Under the pieces are notes generated by a model that ran no database searches, had not been told where the DNA came from, and saw nothing but the letters and a program-made list of their open reading frames with translations. 64,000 nt of DNA from NCBI GenBank assembly GCA_021811865.1, contig JAKAQB010000008.1:1-64000 (forward strand). The letters are read 5' to 3'. The position numbers and the translations under genes were made by a program. This stretch comes from Actinomycetes bacterium (GTDB taxonomy: Bacteria > Actinomycetota > Acidimicrobiia > Acidimicrobiales > Palsa-688). The number at the start of each line of letters is the position of its first letter. Position 1 is the first letter of the stretch. Shown piece after piece: positions 43,733-52,724 of this stretch.

Positions 43733-44641
43733 ATGAGCAAGGTGACCGTGCCTGGAGTCCGGGCACGCAAGGGCAGCGGTAAGCGCCTGGTGATGCTGAC
43801 GGCGTACGACGCCCCGGGCGCCCGAGTCGCAGACGCCGCCGGGGTGGACCTGATCCTCGTGGGCGACTCGGTCGCCAACACGGTGCTCGGCTACGACGAC
43901 ACGCTGCAGGTGACCGTGGCCGACATGGTCCACCACGTGGCGGCCGTAGCCCGCACCGGACCGAGAGCCATGGTGATCAGCGACCTGCCCTGGCTCAGCT
44001 ACCACACCGGCCCGGCCGATGCCGTCGTCAACGCCGGCCGGCTGGTTCGCGCCGGTGCAGGCGCCGTCAAGCTCGAGGGCGGCCGCAAGCGGATCCCTGT
44101 CGTCGACGCCCTCGTCGACGCCGAGATCCCGGTGATGGGCCACCTCGGGCTGACGCCGCAGTCGGTCCTCGCCATGGGCGGTTTCAAGGTCCAAGGGCGC
44201 GCCCACCAGGAGGTCCGGTCGATCCTGGACGATGCCGCCGCTCTGGCTGAGGCGGGCGTGTTCGCCATCGTGTTGGAAGGCATTCCCGACGTCGTGGCCC
44301 GCCTCGTCACCGGGGCGGTGGGGGTGCCGACCATCGGCATCGGTGCCGGCCGCCACTGCGACGGTCAGGTCCTCGTCTTCCACGACCTACTCGGTCTCGG
44401 AGCGGCGTCGGCCCCCAAGTTCGTGCGGCGGTACGCCACGCTCGGTGCGGACGCCGTCGCCGCGATCGCCCGTTGGGCCAGCGATGTGCAGGACGGCACC
44501 TTCCCGGACGACTCGGAGAGCTATCACCTCCCCGCCGATGTCGTACTGGAGTTGGGGCGCGACGGGCCCGCCCCAACCGCTGATCCTCCCGGTGGCGCCG
44601 CCGGGCAAGCGGCCGAGCTCGGAGCCGGGTTGCCGGCATGA
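43733..44641 (+). CDS. panB: 3-methyl-2-oxobutanoate hydroxymethyltransferase
   Basis: 302 residues. TIM-barrel enzyme of pantothenate synthesis: VMLTAYDAPGARVADAAGVD, LVGDSVANTVLGYDDTL (metal-binding Asp), AGAGAVKLEGG, VMGHLGLTPQS and IGIGAGRHCDGQVLVFHDLLG. GGAGGAAGG Shine-Dalgarno 5-8 nt upstream. No panC or panD nearby. It occupies the place of ponA in the mycobacterial order. Confidence 0.95.
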   Translation: MSKVTVPGVRARKGSGKRLVMLTAYDAPGARVADAAGVDLILVGDSVANTVLGYDDTLQVTVADMVHHVAAVARTGPRAMVISDLPWLSYHTGPADAVVNAGRLVRAGAGAVKLEGGRKRIPVVDALVDAEIPVMGHLGLTPQSVLAMGGFKVQGRAHQEVRSILDDAAALAEAGVFAIVLEGIPDVVARLVTGAVGVPTIGIGAGRHCDGQVLVFHDLLGLGAASAPKFVRRYATLGADAVAAIARWASDVQDGTFPDDSESYHLPADVVLELGRDGPAPTADPPGGAAGQAAELGAGLPA

Positions 44642-45008
44642 GGGGCTGGCCTTCCTCCCTTCGGGGGGGCAGATCTGGCGGCGGTCACACCGCTAGGGCA
44701 TGCTGTAGGTGGGAAGGCCGGTTGTCCCCTGGCCCGTCCATCGGCCCGGTTGATCCCGGTCCCCGCACCAATCGGTGACGGCCGATCCCCATTTCGGTCG
44801 CACCCTCGTTTCCTCGTGCGCCGGCCACGGCGGCCGTCGCACCATTCCGGGTTCCCCAACACGAGCCCCGAGCAGCCCAGTCGGCTTCCGGGCCGATGGA
44901 GAGGATCGCCGGTGTCAGGTACCATGAACGCCTCGAATGAACCCTGCTCCGGAAAGCCCGGAGCCCCGAGCCTCAACGCCGGGTCCACAGGGAGGTGGTG
45001 ATCGGCCC
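44642..45008 (+). promoter_or_regulatory. Noncoding leader region of rpsF operon
   Basis: No gene seen. TACCAT (44919-44924) is a possible -10 for rpsF. Downstream, GCTCCGG (44946-44952) pairs with CCGGAGC (44958-44964) to form a 7-bp hairpin in the leader, followed by GGGAGGTGG before the ATG. A hairpin here recalls S6:S18-responsive leaders, but I cannot confirm that motif. Confidence 0.35.
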
Positions 45009-45368
45009 ATGAGGCCGTACGAGGTCATGGTCATCTTCGACGCCGGCCTGGAAGAGGACGTCATCCGTGCCACCATCGATCAGGCCACGCAGCTCGTAGC
45101 TGCCGGAGGTGGAACCATCGGGCGCGTCGACCGTTGGGGTCGGCGTCGCTTCGCTTACGAGGTCCACCACCGCAGTGAGGGCTACTACGTCGTCATCGAG
45201 GCCACCGCCCAACCACCGGTGATGGCCGACCTGCACCGGATGCTCGGCCTCGCAGACGAGGTCGTCCGCCACAAGGTCATCCGCCTGCCGGACAAGGTCG
45301 CTGGGCGCACCCTGCGACCTGCACTGGCCGAGGAGACCCCCGCGGACAGCAAAGCGAACGGAGCGTAA
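45009..45368 (+). CDS. rpsF: Ribosomal protein bS6
   Basis: 119 residues. MRPYEVMVIFDAGLEE start, RRRFAYEVHHRSEGYYVVIEATA and a VRHKVIRLPD end match bS6; a short 20-residue acidic tail follows. It pairs with S18 on the 30S platform. ATG 45009 is chosen over an upstream in-frame ATG because the family starts here and GGGAGGTGG lies upstream. First gene of rpsF-ssb-rpsR-rplI. Confidence 0.95.
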   Translation: MRPYEVMVIFDAGLEEDVIRATIDQATQLVAAGGGTIGRVDRWGRRRFAYEVHHRSEGYYVVIEATAQPPVMADLHRMLGLADEVVRHKVIRLPDKVAGRTLRPALAEETPADSKANGA

Positions 45369-45373
45369 CCACC

Positions 45374-45847
45374 ATGTCCAACGGCAACCACGTCACCATC
45401 ACGGGCAACCTCACCCGCGACCCCGAGCTGCGATTCACGCCCTCGGGACAGGCCACCACCAGCTTCGGCGTGGCCGTCAACCGTCGCTGGCAGAACCGCC
45501 AGTCCCAGGAGTGGGAGGAGTCCACCTCCTACTTCGATGTCGTCTGCTGGGGCCAGCTCGCGGAGAACACTGCGCAGTCGCTCACCAAGGGCTCCCGCGT
45601 GGTGGTCACCGGCCGCCTGGACCAGCGGAGTTGGGAGAGCCAGGCGGGCGAGCGCCGCTCCAAGGTCGAGATCACGGCCGACGAGGTGGCACCCAGCCTG
45701 CGCTGGGCGACCATGGCAATCACGAAGAACGAGCGTCGCAGCCCCGACGCCGCCAGCTACACGAGCAACGCCGCTCCCCCCCGGCCCCCCACCCCCGACC
45801 CCGCCCCGGAGGCCGGTAGCTACCAGTACGAAGAGGAGCCCTTCTAG
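45374..45847 (+). CDS. ssb: Single-stranded DNA-binding protein
   Basis: 157 residues. OB-fold at 1-110: NHVTITGNLTRDPELRFTPSGQA, YFDVVCWGQLAENTAQSL and GSRVVVTGRLDQRSWE. A Pro-rich linker leads to an acidic tip YEEEPF that recruits replication and repair partners. It starts 5 nt after rpsF, the usual bacterial arrangement. Confidence 0.95.
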   Translation: MSNGNHVTITGNLTRDPELRFTPSGQATTSFGVAVNRRWQNRQSQEWEESTSYFDVVCWGQLAENTAQSLTKGSRVVVTGRLDQRSWESQAGERRSKVEITADEVAPSLRWATMAITKNERRSPDAASYTSNAAPPRPPTPDPAPEAGSYQYEEEPF

Positions 45848-45850
45848 GTC

Positions 45851-46267
45851 ATGGCACGCAACAACGATCGGGATCGTGGCAAGCGAACCGTCAAGGACAA
45901 CCGGCCTCGCGGCAAGAAGAAGGTCTGCGTGTTCTGCAAGGAGCACGCCGCCTGGGTCGACTACAAGGACGTCAGCCTGCTGCGTCGGTTCATGAGCGAT
46001 CGAGGCAAGATCCGAGCCCGGCGCGTCACGGGCAACTGTGCCCAGCACCAGAGGGACGTCCAGGTCGCGATCAAGACCGCCAGAGAGCTCGCCCTGCTGC
46101 CATACACCCAGCGGACGGTGAGCGAGAGAGGGCCCGGACGCGGACCACGCGGGCCCCGGCGGGACGAGCGCGGCCCTGCCACCGCCACGAGCAACGCCGA
46201 TCACGAACCTACGAACGAAGAGCTCGAGGACGAGTCCGAACCCGAGACCGAGGAGGTGGAGGCGTGA
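45851..46267 (+). CDS. rpsR: Ribosomal protein bS18 with long acidic tail
   Basis: 138 residues, about 50 longer than typical. Core 20-95: [44 protein letters not shown] and [16 protein letters not shown]. The CxxC plus GNC residues make this the zinc-binding C+ form. The extra C-terminus is Arg/Gly-rich and then strongly acidic ([13 protein letters not shown]). Stop overlaps rplI (GTGA). Confidence 0.94.
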   Translation: MARNNDRDRGKRTVKDNRPRGKKKVCVFCKEHAAWVDYKDVSLLRRFMSDRGKIRARRVTGNCAQHQRDVQVAIKTARELALLPYTQRTVSERGPGRGPRGPRRDERGPATATSNADHEPTNEELEDESEPETEEVEA

Positions 46268-46713
46268 CCCGGGTGGTGTTGCGGGCCGACCACGACCTAC
46301 TCGGCAAACGCGGTGACATCGTCGAGGTGTCCGACGGCTATGCCCGCAACTACCTGCTTCCCAAGGGTTTCGCCATCCCCGCCACGGAGGGCGTGACCAC
46401 GCAGGCCAACGCCATGCGCCGGGCGCGGGACCTGCGGGACGCCAAGGAGCGGGAGGCGGCGGAGACCGTCGCCCGTCGCCTGGTGGCGGCCGTCATCCGC
46501 GTACCGGCCAAGGCGGGGGCGGGCGGGAAGCTCTTCGGCTCGGTCACCGCCGCAGACATCGCCGAGGCCGTGGCCGCCCAGTCCGACGTCGAGATCGACC
46601 GCCGCCGTCTGCGGCTCGAGGAGCCGATCAAGATGCTCGGCACCCACGAGGTGCCCGCCAAGCTCCACGCCGACGTGGAGTTCCGGATCACGGTCGACGT
46701 CGTCAAGGCGTGA
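46264..46713 (+). CDS. rplI: Ribosomal protein bL9
   Basis: 149 residues, normal length. N-terminal domain [34 protein letters not shown], connecting helix, and C-terminal domain [15 protein letters not shown] and [17 protein letters not shown] overlaps the rpsR stop. A strong hairpin terminator follows. Confidence 0.95.
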   Translation: MTRVVLRADHDLLGKRGDIVEVSDGYARNYLLPKGFAIPATEGVTTQANAMRRARDLRDAKEREAAETVARRLVAAVIRVPAKAGAGGKLFGSVTAADIAEAVAAQSDVEIDRRRLRLEEPIKMLGTHEVPAKLHADVEFRITVDVVKA

Positions 46714-46762
46714 TTGGCCGACCCGCACACGCCGGCACCGACCTCGCCGGCAGGTAGGACAC

Positions 46763-46796
46763 GCCAGCAGCGCCGGCTCCGGCCGGCGCTGCTGGC
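46763..46796 (+). terminator. Hairpin terminator of the rpsF-rplI operon
   Basis: A perfect 15-bp stem (GCCAGCAGCGCCGGC / GCCGGCGCTGCTGGC) with a 4-nt loop, 50 nt after the rplI stop and before the dnaB promoter. No U-tract follows. Confidence 0.75.
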
Positions 46797-46830
46797 CGTC
46801 TCAGGTTCGGCCTCAGTCTCAGCCCACTCG

Positions 46831-46851
46831 TAGTATACGAACGTGTGTTCG
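46831..46851 (+). promoter_or_regulatory. dnaB promoter with LexA-type SOS box
   Basis: TAGTAT (46831-46836) is a good -10 hexamer. Immediately after, CGAAC-GTGT-GTTCG (46838-46851) matches the CGAAC-N4-GTTCG core of the actinobacterial/Bacillus LexA box, overlapping the expected transcription start. Confidence 0.55.
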
Positions 46852-46893
46852 GCCACCGGACCCCCATCCAGTCGTCCCCAGGGAGCACGCGGC

Positions 46894-46924
46894 CTGTCCA
46901 CAAGCTGTCCACCGTGTGTCCACC
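46894..46924 (+). promoter_or_regulatory. DnaA-box-like cluster upstream of dnaB
   Basis: CTGTCCACA (46894), CTGTCCACC (46905) and GTGTCCACC (46916) are spaced 11 nt apart on the plus strand, about one helical turn. The first fits the YYVTCCACA consensus; the others have one or two mismatches. They lie in the dnaB leader. Confidence 0.4.
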
Positions 46925-46996
46925 CGACCGGACCGACAATCAACACCGTCTTCCCTCTGGCAACCCACAGCGCCCCCGGGCAAAGGTGCACCTCCG

Positions 46997-49399
46997 ATGG
47001 TCCAGTCGCTCGATGATGCCCGGCGTCGCAACCAGGCCGTCCTTCGGGTACCCCCACACAACCTGCAGGCAGAGCAGTCGCTCCTCGGCGCCATGCTCCT
47101 GTCACGGGACGCGATCGCGGCCGCGGTGGAGACGTGCGGAGCGGAGGACTTCTACAAGCCGGCCCACGGGCACGTGTTCGAAGCGATCACCACCCTCTAC
47201 AGCCAGGGCGAGCCAGTTGACCCGCTCACCGTCGGTGACGTGCTCGCCCGAGCCGGACTGCTCGAGGCCGTCGGCGGCCTCCCCTCCCTCACCGCCCTGC
47301 AGGCCGACACTCCGGCCACCGCCAACGCTGGCCGCTACGCCCGCATCGTCGAGGAGCACGCCCTGCTCCGCAAGCTCATCGGCGTCGCCGGGGAGATCGC
47401 CGACCTCGGCTACAGCATCCCCGACGACGTCGCTGCGGCCGTTGACCGGGCGGAGTCGTTGGTGTTCAACATCGCCGAGCGCCGCGTCACTGACTCCCTC
47501 AAGCCGCTCAAGGTCCTGCTCGAGGAGAGCCTCGACCGCCTCTCCGCACTCTTCAGCCGCCAGGAAACGATCACCGGCGTGCCGACGGGATACCGGGACC
47601 TCGACGAGCACCTTTCGGGACTCCAGCCGTCGGCGTTGACGATCGTCGGCGCCCGCCCAGCCATGGGAAAGGCACTTGCCCTGGACACCCCGATCCCCAC
47701 GCCGACGGGCTGGACCACGATGGGCGATCTTGCCGTCGACGACGAGGTCCTCGATCGAACCGGGCGCCCCTGCCGGGTCACCTATCTGTCGCCCATCCGT
47801 TCGGATCGGAGTTGCTACCGGGTGGAGCTCGACGACGGCTCCTGCGTCGTCGCCGACGCCGATCACCAGTGGCTCGTGTGGGCGTTGACGGGACAGGACA
47901 CGTTCAGGGGTGCCGACGGCGCCGCCGGGCTCAGCGGGTCGGCGGGACGGAGCACACGGGCTGGCTGCGCCGGCTCCACCCAGTGCGCCACCCTGGCGGA
48001 CGGCTCCGGCTCGGGCCCCACCCCAAGGGTGGTTACCACCGCAGAGATGCTCGCGGCCGGACTGCACGCCGCCGGCGATCGACCGAGGTGGGCCGTCCCA
48101 CTGGCCGCCCCCCTCGACCTGCCGGAGCTCGAGCTCCCCCTTGACCCCTACCTCCTCGGCAGGCGGTTGGGCGAACCAACGGATCGCGCCGGGCAACCGG
48201 CCGTCGCCGGCACCCACGGCGACCTCGATGGCAAGGTGCTCCCGCGCATCCCCCCGCCCTACCTCCGCTCCTCGACGGCGCAGCGCCGCGAGTTGCTACA
48301 GGGCATCGTGGAGACCGCCGGAGCGATGGGCGATCGCGGTGAAGTGGAGGTCTGCGTGGATGACGAGATCCTGGCCCGTCAGGTACGGGAGCTCGTCTGC
48401 AGCCTCGGACACGGGCCAGGCGCGCTCCACCGCCCCTCGGCCACGGCCTGCGGTGGGCGCAGGAACCAAGCATGGGCACTCAGCTGGCCGGTGGCGGTAC
48501 AGCCGGTGGCGGGGACGGTGGCGCGTCCGCTTGGCGAGATGAGCGTGGCCCCGGGCGGGGACGTTGTTCAGCGCCCCAGTCCGACCCGTAGCCCCCCGGG
48601 CAGCCGTGCCATCCGGGCGATCACGCCTGTGCCATCCGTGCCGGTGCGCTGCATCACCGTGGACTCACCCAGCCACCTCTACCTTGCCGGCGAATCGATG
48701 ATCCCGACGCACAACACGGCCTTTGCCCTCGGCATCGCCGCCCACGCGTCCATGCTCGCCAGGGTGCCGACGCTGGTCTTCTCCTTGGAGATGAGCCACG
48801 CCGAGCTCACCCAACGGCTGCTCGTGTCCGAGGCGCGGGTCCATGGCAACCGCATCCGCAACGGACAGCTCCACGAGTCCGACTGGCCCAAGATCAGCAA
48901 TGCCATCGGCCGCCTCGGCGAAGCACCCCTCTTCATCGACGACAACCCAAACGTGACCGTCATGGAGGTGCGGGCGAAGGCGCGCCGGATGAAGGCCAAG
49001 GAGGGACTCGGGCTGATCGTCGTCGACTACCTCCAGCTGATGACCGGGCGGTCATCGGCCGAGAACCGCCAGGTCGAAGTTTCGGAGATCTCCCGGGGAC
49101 TGAAGATCCTCGCCCGTGAGCTCGAGGTGCCGGTGGTGGCACTGTCCCAGCTGTCACGCACCCTGGAGAGCCGGGCCGACAAGCGGCCCATCCTGGCCGA
49201 TCTCCGTGAGTCCGGATCCCTGGAGCAAGACGCCGATGTCGTGGTGTTCCTCTACCGGGACGAGATGTACAACTCCGACTCGCCCGACCGGGGAACGGCG
49301 GAGGTCATCATCGCCAAGCACCGCAACGGTCCTACAGGCAGGCTCAGCCTTGCCTTCCTCGACCACTACACGCGCTTCGCCGACATGGCGCGGGTATGA
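46997..49399 (+). CDS. dnaB: Replicative DNA helicase DnaB with in-frame intein
   Basis: 800 residues as translated, about 452 after splicing. The N-terminal domain PPHNLQAEQSLLGAMLLS and the linker precede the RecA-like motor. The Walker A GARPAMGK-T is interrupted after Lys225 by a 348-residue intein (226-573), and the sequence resumes TAFALGIAAHASM. Later motifs include VFSLEMS, IVVDYLQLM and LSQLSRTLE plus the arginine-finger region. It unwinds DNA at the fork. ATG 46997 is chosen over an upstream in-frame GTG as the family starts here; no good Shine-Dalgarno. DciA-type loader DUF721 lies downstream. Confidence 0.95.
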   Translation: MVQSLDDARRRNQAVLRVPPHNLQAEQSLLGAMLLSRDAIAAAVETCGAEDFYKPAHGHVFEAITTLYSQGEPVDPLTVGDVLARAGLLEAVGGLPSLTALQADTPATANAGRYARIVEEHALLRKLIGVAGEIADLGYSIPDDVAAAVDRAESLVFNIAERRVTDSLKPLKVLLEESLDRLSALFSRQETITGVPTGYRDLDEHLSGLQPSALTIVGARPAMGKALALDTPIPTPTGWTTMGDLAVDDEVLDRTGRPCRVTYLSPIRSDRSCYRVELDDGSCVVADADHQWLVWALTGQDTFRGADGAAGLSGSAGRSTRAGCAGSTQCATLADGSGSGPTPRVVTTAEMLAAGLHAAGDRPRWAVPLAAPLDLPELELPLDPYLLGRRLGEPTDRAGQPAVAGTHGDLDGKVLPRIPPPYLRSSTAQRRELLQGIVETAGAMGDRGEVEVCVDDEILARQVRELVCSLGHGPGALHRPSATACGGRRNQAWALSWPVAVQPVAGTVARPLGEMSVAPGGDVVQRPSPTRSPPGSRAIRAITPVPSVPVRCITVDSPSHLYLAGESMIPTHNTAFALGIAAHASMLARVPTLVFSLEMSHAELTQRLLVSEARVHGNRIRNGQLHESDWPKISNAIGRLGEAPLFIDDNPNVTVMEVRAKARRMKAKEGLGLIVVDYLQLMTGRSSAENRQVEVSEISRGLKILARELEVPVVALSQLSRTLESRADKRPILADLRESGSLEQDADVVVFLYRDEMYNSDSPDRGTAEVIIAKHRNGPTGRLSLAFLDHYTRFADMARV
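47672..48715 (+). mobile_element. Class 3-like DnaB intein with degenerate homing endonuclease
   Basis: Starts ALALDTPIPTPTGWTTMGDL (block A, but with Ala1 instead of Cys/Ser). Block B ends ADADHQWLVW with His65 and Trp67. Block F is VRCITVDSPSHLYLAG with Cys327. Block G is MIPTHN-T, with Thr346, penultimate His and Asn348, and Thr as +1 residue. Trp B:12, Cys F:4 and Thr G:5 are the class 3 signature. The middle resembles a LAGLIDADG endonuclease (LLGRRLGEPT; LLQGIVETAG) but has lost the catalytic aspartates. It is inserted within Walker A, a known DnaB intein site. Confidence 0.85.
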
Positions 49400-49717
49400 G
49401 CCATCAGCCGCCGGCCACGCCGGCGTGGGGCGTCAGTGGGCCGGCGGAGGTCTGCAGCCGCCGGCGATGTTCCTCGGGCGCCGAGCGCCGCGGCCTCGGT
49501 CAGGCGCTGCCAGCTGGGCTAGGCCACCCGAGCTCCAGGCATCCGGAACAACCGGTGCAGATCAGTGATGGGCCGGCCCTCACTTCCGCTAACGGTCCAG
49601 CACTCCGGCGGCGGTGGTACGGTGCTCGGACCGCTTCCGACCGGCACCGGGCGGAACGGCGGTGGACGGCACCTTCCCAGGGCCCAACGGTGACGCCTCG
49701 GCAACTTGGACCCGCCG
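49400..49717. other. Noncoding region upstream of dnaA
   Basis: No gene is seen between the dnaB stop and the DnaA-box group. The sequence is GC-rich with no evident AT-rich unwinding element. Confidence 0.45.
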
Positions 49718-49750
49718 TTCTCCACAACGTGTGGACCGTGCTGTGGACAA
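49718..49750. promoter_or_regulatory. DnaA-box cluster directly upstream of dnaA
   Basis: TTCTCCACA (plus, 49718-49726), CGGTCCACA (minus, 49730-49738, one mismatch to YYVTCCACA) and a perfect TTGTCCACA (minus, 49742-49750). They end 25 nt before the dnaA start, suited to autoregulation or origin function. Confidence 0.6.
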
Positions 49751-49775
49751 GCTTGGTGGGAGGCGACGGCAAGAC

Positions 49776-51359
49776 GTGAGCACAGCAGGACAGCTATGGA
49801 CGAGCTGTACACAGCAGCTGCGGGGACAGGTGACCGAAGGGACCTGGCAGCCGTGGTTCGCCGGGATCCGCCCGGTCGGCTTCGACGGGGAGACGCTCCT
49901 GCTCGCCGTCCCGAGCTCGGTGGTGCGCGATCGCCTGGAGGAGCGCTACCTGCAGCTCATCGAGGGCTCCGCCTCTGACGTCGCCGGCCACGCCGTGCAG
50001 GTGCAGCTCCGTGTCGACCCGACCGCTCCGGCAGACAGCCCGGACACCCACCACACCACCGATGGTGAGGGGACGCTGCGCCTCTCCGAGCCCGCCGGCG
50101 ACGTGAGCACGACCCCCTGGTTCCCCAACGACGGGGTGGACACCGGCGGGCTCGCCGACACTCCCCGCGGCCTGCACCCCGCCGGCGGTCCTGCCGGGGC
50201 GACCGGTGATGGCCCTCCCTACCGCCCCCGCAGCGCCGCCGACGCCCCCCACAGCCCGCAGCGCTCCGGTGCCCCCCGCCGCCCGGGAGCCCGCAATGGC
50301 GCCGGCGGAACGGCGCCGGCCGGCGCCTACGGCCTGCCGTCGCTGAACCCCCGCTACACCTTCGACGCCTTTGTGATCGGCGCGTCCAACCGCTTCGCCC
50401 ATGCTGCGGCTCAGCGGGTGGCGGAGATGCCGGCCGCGTCGTACAACCCGTTGTTCATCCACGGGGACTCGGGGCTGGGCAAGACCCACCTGCTGCACGC
50501 CATCGGTCACTACGTCATCGAGAACTTCCCCGGCCGGCGTGTGCGCTACGTGTCCACCGAGACGTTCATGAACGACTTCGTCGAGGCTATCCGCAACAGC
50601 AGCCAGGGGACCTTCAAGCGCCGCTACCGCGACTGCGACGTGCTGCTCGTCGACGACATCCAGTTCATGGAGGGCAAGGAGGGGCTCCAGGAAGAGTTCT
50701 TCCACACCTTCAACACACTCTACGAGGGCTCCAAGCAGATCGTGCTGTCCTCAGACCGTCACCCGCGCTCGATCGCGACGCTCGAGGACCGCCTCCGGAG
50801 TCGCTTCGAGTGGGGGCTCACGACCGATGTCCAACCCCCGGAGCTCGAGACGCGACTCGCCATCCTCCGCAAGAAGGCCGAAACCGAGCGCACCCCTATC
50901 CCCGACGACGTCCTCGAGCTCATCGCCACCAACGTGCGGGACAACATCCGGGAGCTGGAAGGAGCGCTCATCCGGGTGTCGGCCTTCGCCAGCCTCAACC
51001 GCCAGACGATCACCCGCGAGACGGCCGAGACCGTGCTGGCCGACATCCTCGACATCGGCCGCCCCCGCCAGATCACCCCGGCGATCATCCTCCAGGCGAT
51101 CTCGGACGCGTTCGGGTTCAGCTTGGAGGAGTTGATCAGCCCGAAACGCCAGCGACCGCTCGTGCGGGCCCGCCAGATCGGGATGTACCTGTTCCGGGAT
51201 CTGACGGAGTACAGCTACCCGGCCATAGGACGGGAGTTCGGCGGGCGGGACCACACGACGGTCATCCACGCCGTCGAGAAGATCACGACGTTCATGAAGG
51301 AGGACCGCCAGACCTACGAACAGGTCACGGATCTCCTCGCCAAGCTCCGCGGCAACTGA
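49776..51359 (+). CDS. dnaA: Chromosomal replication initiator DnaA
   Basis: 527 residues from GTG. Domain I (1-85: [28 protein letters not shown]), disordered domain II (about 90-185), AAA+ domain III ([44 protein letters not shown]) and DNA-binding domain IV ending [18 protein letters not shown]. It melts oriC and loads DnaB. The start matches the family (MSTAGQLW) and GGGAGG lies upstream; the longer upstream frame is rejected. Confidence 0.97.
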   Translation: MSTAGQLWTSCTQQLRGQVTEGTWQPWFAGIRPVGFDGETLLLAVPSSVVRDRLEERYLQLIEGSASDVAGHAVQVQLRVDPTAPADSPDTHHTTDGEGTLRLSEPAGDVSTTPWFPNDGVDTGGLADTPRGLHPAGGPAGATGDGPPYRPRSAADAPHSPQRSGAPRRPGARNGAGGTAPAGAYGLPSLNPRYTFDAFVIGASNRFAHAAAQRVAEMPAASYNPLFIHGDSGLGKTHLLHAIGHYVIENFPGRRVRYVSTETFMNDFVEAIRNSSQGTFKRRYRDCDVLLVDDIQFMEGKEGLQEEFFHTFNTLYEGSKQIVLSSDRHPRSIATLEDRLRSRFEWGLTTDVQPPELETRLAILRKKAETERTPIPDDVLELIATNVRDNIRELEGALIRVSAFASLNRQTITRETAETVLADILDIGRPRQITPAIILQAISDAFGFSLEELISPKRQRPLVRARQIGMYLFRDLTEYSYPAIGREFGGRDHTTVIHAVEKITTFMKEDRQTYEQVTDLLAKLRGN

Positions 51360-51446
51360 CATGACGCCGAAAGCCCTCCCCCTCAGTGGACCGGCATGTC
51401 TATGTCGTGTGTCGGGGTGTTGTGATTACGGGGGACACGGCCGGGT

Positions 51447-51553
51447 GTGTCCACAGGACATCAACGAGACCGTCACCCGTCTGTGGGAAGCTGGGGATGG
51501 CATCGCGCAGCGCCGCGGACCGGCTCACCAGCCGCGATGCCCTGCCGTCCACA
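51447..51553. promoter_or_regulatory. oriC: dnaA-dnaN intergenic region, possible oriC
   Basis: The 261-nt gap, normally oriC in actinomycetes, contains GTGTCCACA (51447-51455, one mismatch) and CCGTCCACA (51545-51553, consensus) plus weaker TGTGGGAAG-like sequences. Box density is low for a streptomycete or mycobacterial origin (often a dozen or more). It is locally less GC-rich near 51555-51615. Confidence 0.45.
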
Positions 51554-51620
51554 ATCCCCAGGACCTACAACCACTGCTACCTGTCTTTCCAATCAGAAGA
51601 GTTGAAGTAGGAGTGCTGCG

Positions 51621-52718
51621 GTGAAGCTGCGATGCGAGCGTGACGTCCTCGTCGAGGCCCTCTCCACTGCGGGGCGGGCCACCGCCGGGCGGAGCGGGAC
51701 CCTACTGGTGCTGTCGGGGGTCCGGCTGGAGACCCGGGCCGACATCCTGATCGCTACGGGCACCGACTTGGACCTGACGATCACCACCCACGCGACCGTC
51801 ACCGGCCTCGACGACGGGGTCGTGGTGGCCCCTGGCCGGCTCGTGACCGACATCGTCAGGGCTCTTGACCCTGGTGCCGTGACCCTCGAGGCCGAGGAGG
51901 ACGACCTCCGCATCGCTTCCGGCCGTTCGCAGTTCAGCGTCCGCACCCACCCCGCCGGAGACTTCCCCCACCTGCCGGTGCCGAGCGGGGACAGCGTCAC
52001 GCTCCCGGTCGAGGGCCTGGCGGAGGCCCTCCGTCAGGTCGTTCGGGCGGCGTCGAGCGAGGACACCCGCCCGATCCTCACCGGGGTGCTGATGGCAGCC
52101 GAGGAGGGCGGTCTCCGGCTCGTGTCCACCGACTCCTACCGCCTCGCCGTGCGTGACCTGGCCGGCGTCGGTGTGCTGGGCGCCGATCAGAAGGTGTTGG
52201 TGCCGTCGCGGGCGCTCAACGAGCTGGGCCGGCTGCTGGCCGGCGCCGGGGAGGTGTCGCTGCGCCTCGGTTCGCACGACGCCACCTTCAGCACCGGTCC
52301 GGTGTCGCTCACCACCCGCCTCATCGAGGGGGAGTTCCCCAACTACCGCCAGCTGATCCCTCCCTCGTACCCCAACCGCCTCACCGTCGGCAGGGAGGCG
52401 CTGCTCGAAGCAGCCCGGCGGGTGAAGCTCCTCGCCCGCGACCCGGTCACGCCGGTGCGGATCGCGCTGGCGGCCGAGGGCATCCAGCTGCAGGTCATCA
52501 CGCCTGATTGGGGCCAGGCGAGCGAGGACGTGGACGCCAAGTACGAGGGGGCAGAGATGACAGTGGCGTTCAATCCGCAGTACCTCATCGACGGGCTGGA
52601 GGCGGTCAGCGGCGACGAGGTCGTGCTGTCGACGCTCGACACGTTGAAGCCGGCGACGTTGCGCGCCGCTGAGGGCGACAACTACCTGTACCTGCTGATG
52701 CCGGTGCGGGTGTCCTGA
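51621..52718 (+). CDS. dnaN: DNA polymerase III sliding clamp (beta)
   Basis: 365 residues with three clamp domains: MKLRCERDVLVEALSTAGRAT, then PAGDFPHLPVP, EDTRPILTGVLMAAEEGGLRLVSTDSYRLAV, EGEFPNYRQLIP, and a C-terminal YLYLLMPVRV that ends in the ligand pocket. GTG start with AGTAGGAG 8-12 nt upstream. It tethers polymerase and other partners to DNA. It is followed 6 nt later by recF. Confidence 0.96.
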   Translation: MKLRCERDVLVEALSTAGRATAGRSGTLLVLSGVRLETRADILIATGTDLDLTITTHATVTGLDDGVVVAPGRLVTDIVRALDPGAVTLEAEEDDLRIASGRSQFSVRTHPAGDFPHLPVPSGDSVTLPVEGLAEALRQVVRAASSEDTRPILTGVLMAAEEGGLRLVSTDSYRLAVRDLAGVGVLGADQKVLVPSRALNELGRLLAGAGEVSLRLGSHDATFSTGPVSLTTRLIEGEFPNYRQLIPPSYPNRLTVGREALLEAARRVKLLARDPVTPVRIALAAEGIQLQVITPDWGQASEDVDAKYEGAEMTVAFNPQYLIDGLEAVSGDEVVLSTLDTLKPATLRAAEGDNYLYLLMPVRVS

Positions 52719-52724
52719 GCCCTC

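Noticed and set aside
45185..46204. 339-codon minus-strand frame opposite ssb/rpsR
   Set aside because: Antisense shadow of ribosomal protein and ssb genes, with no recognisable motif.
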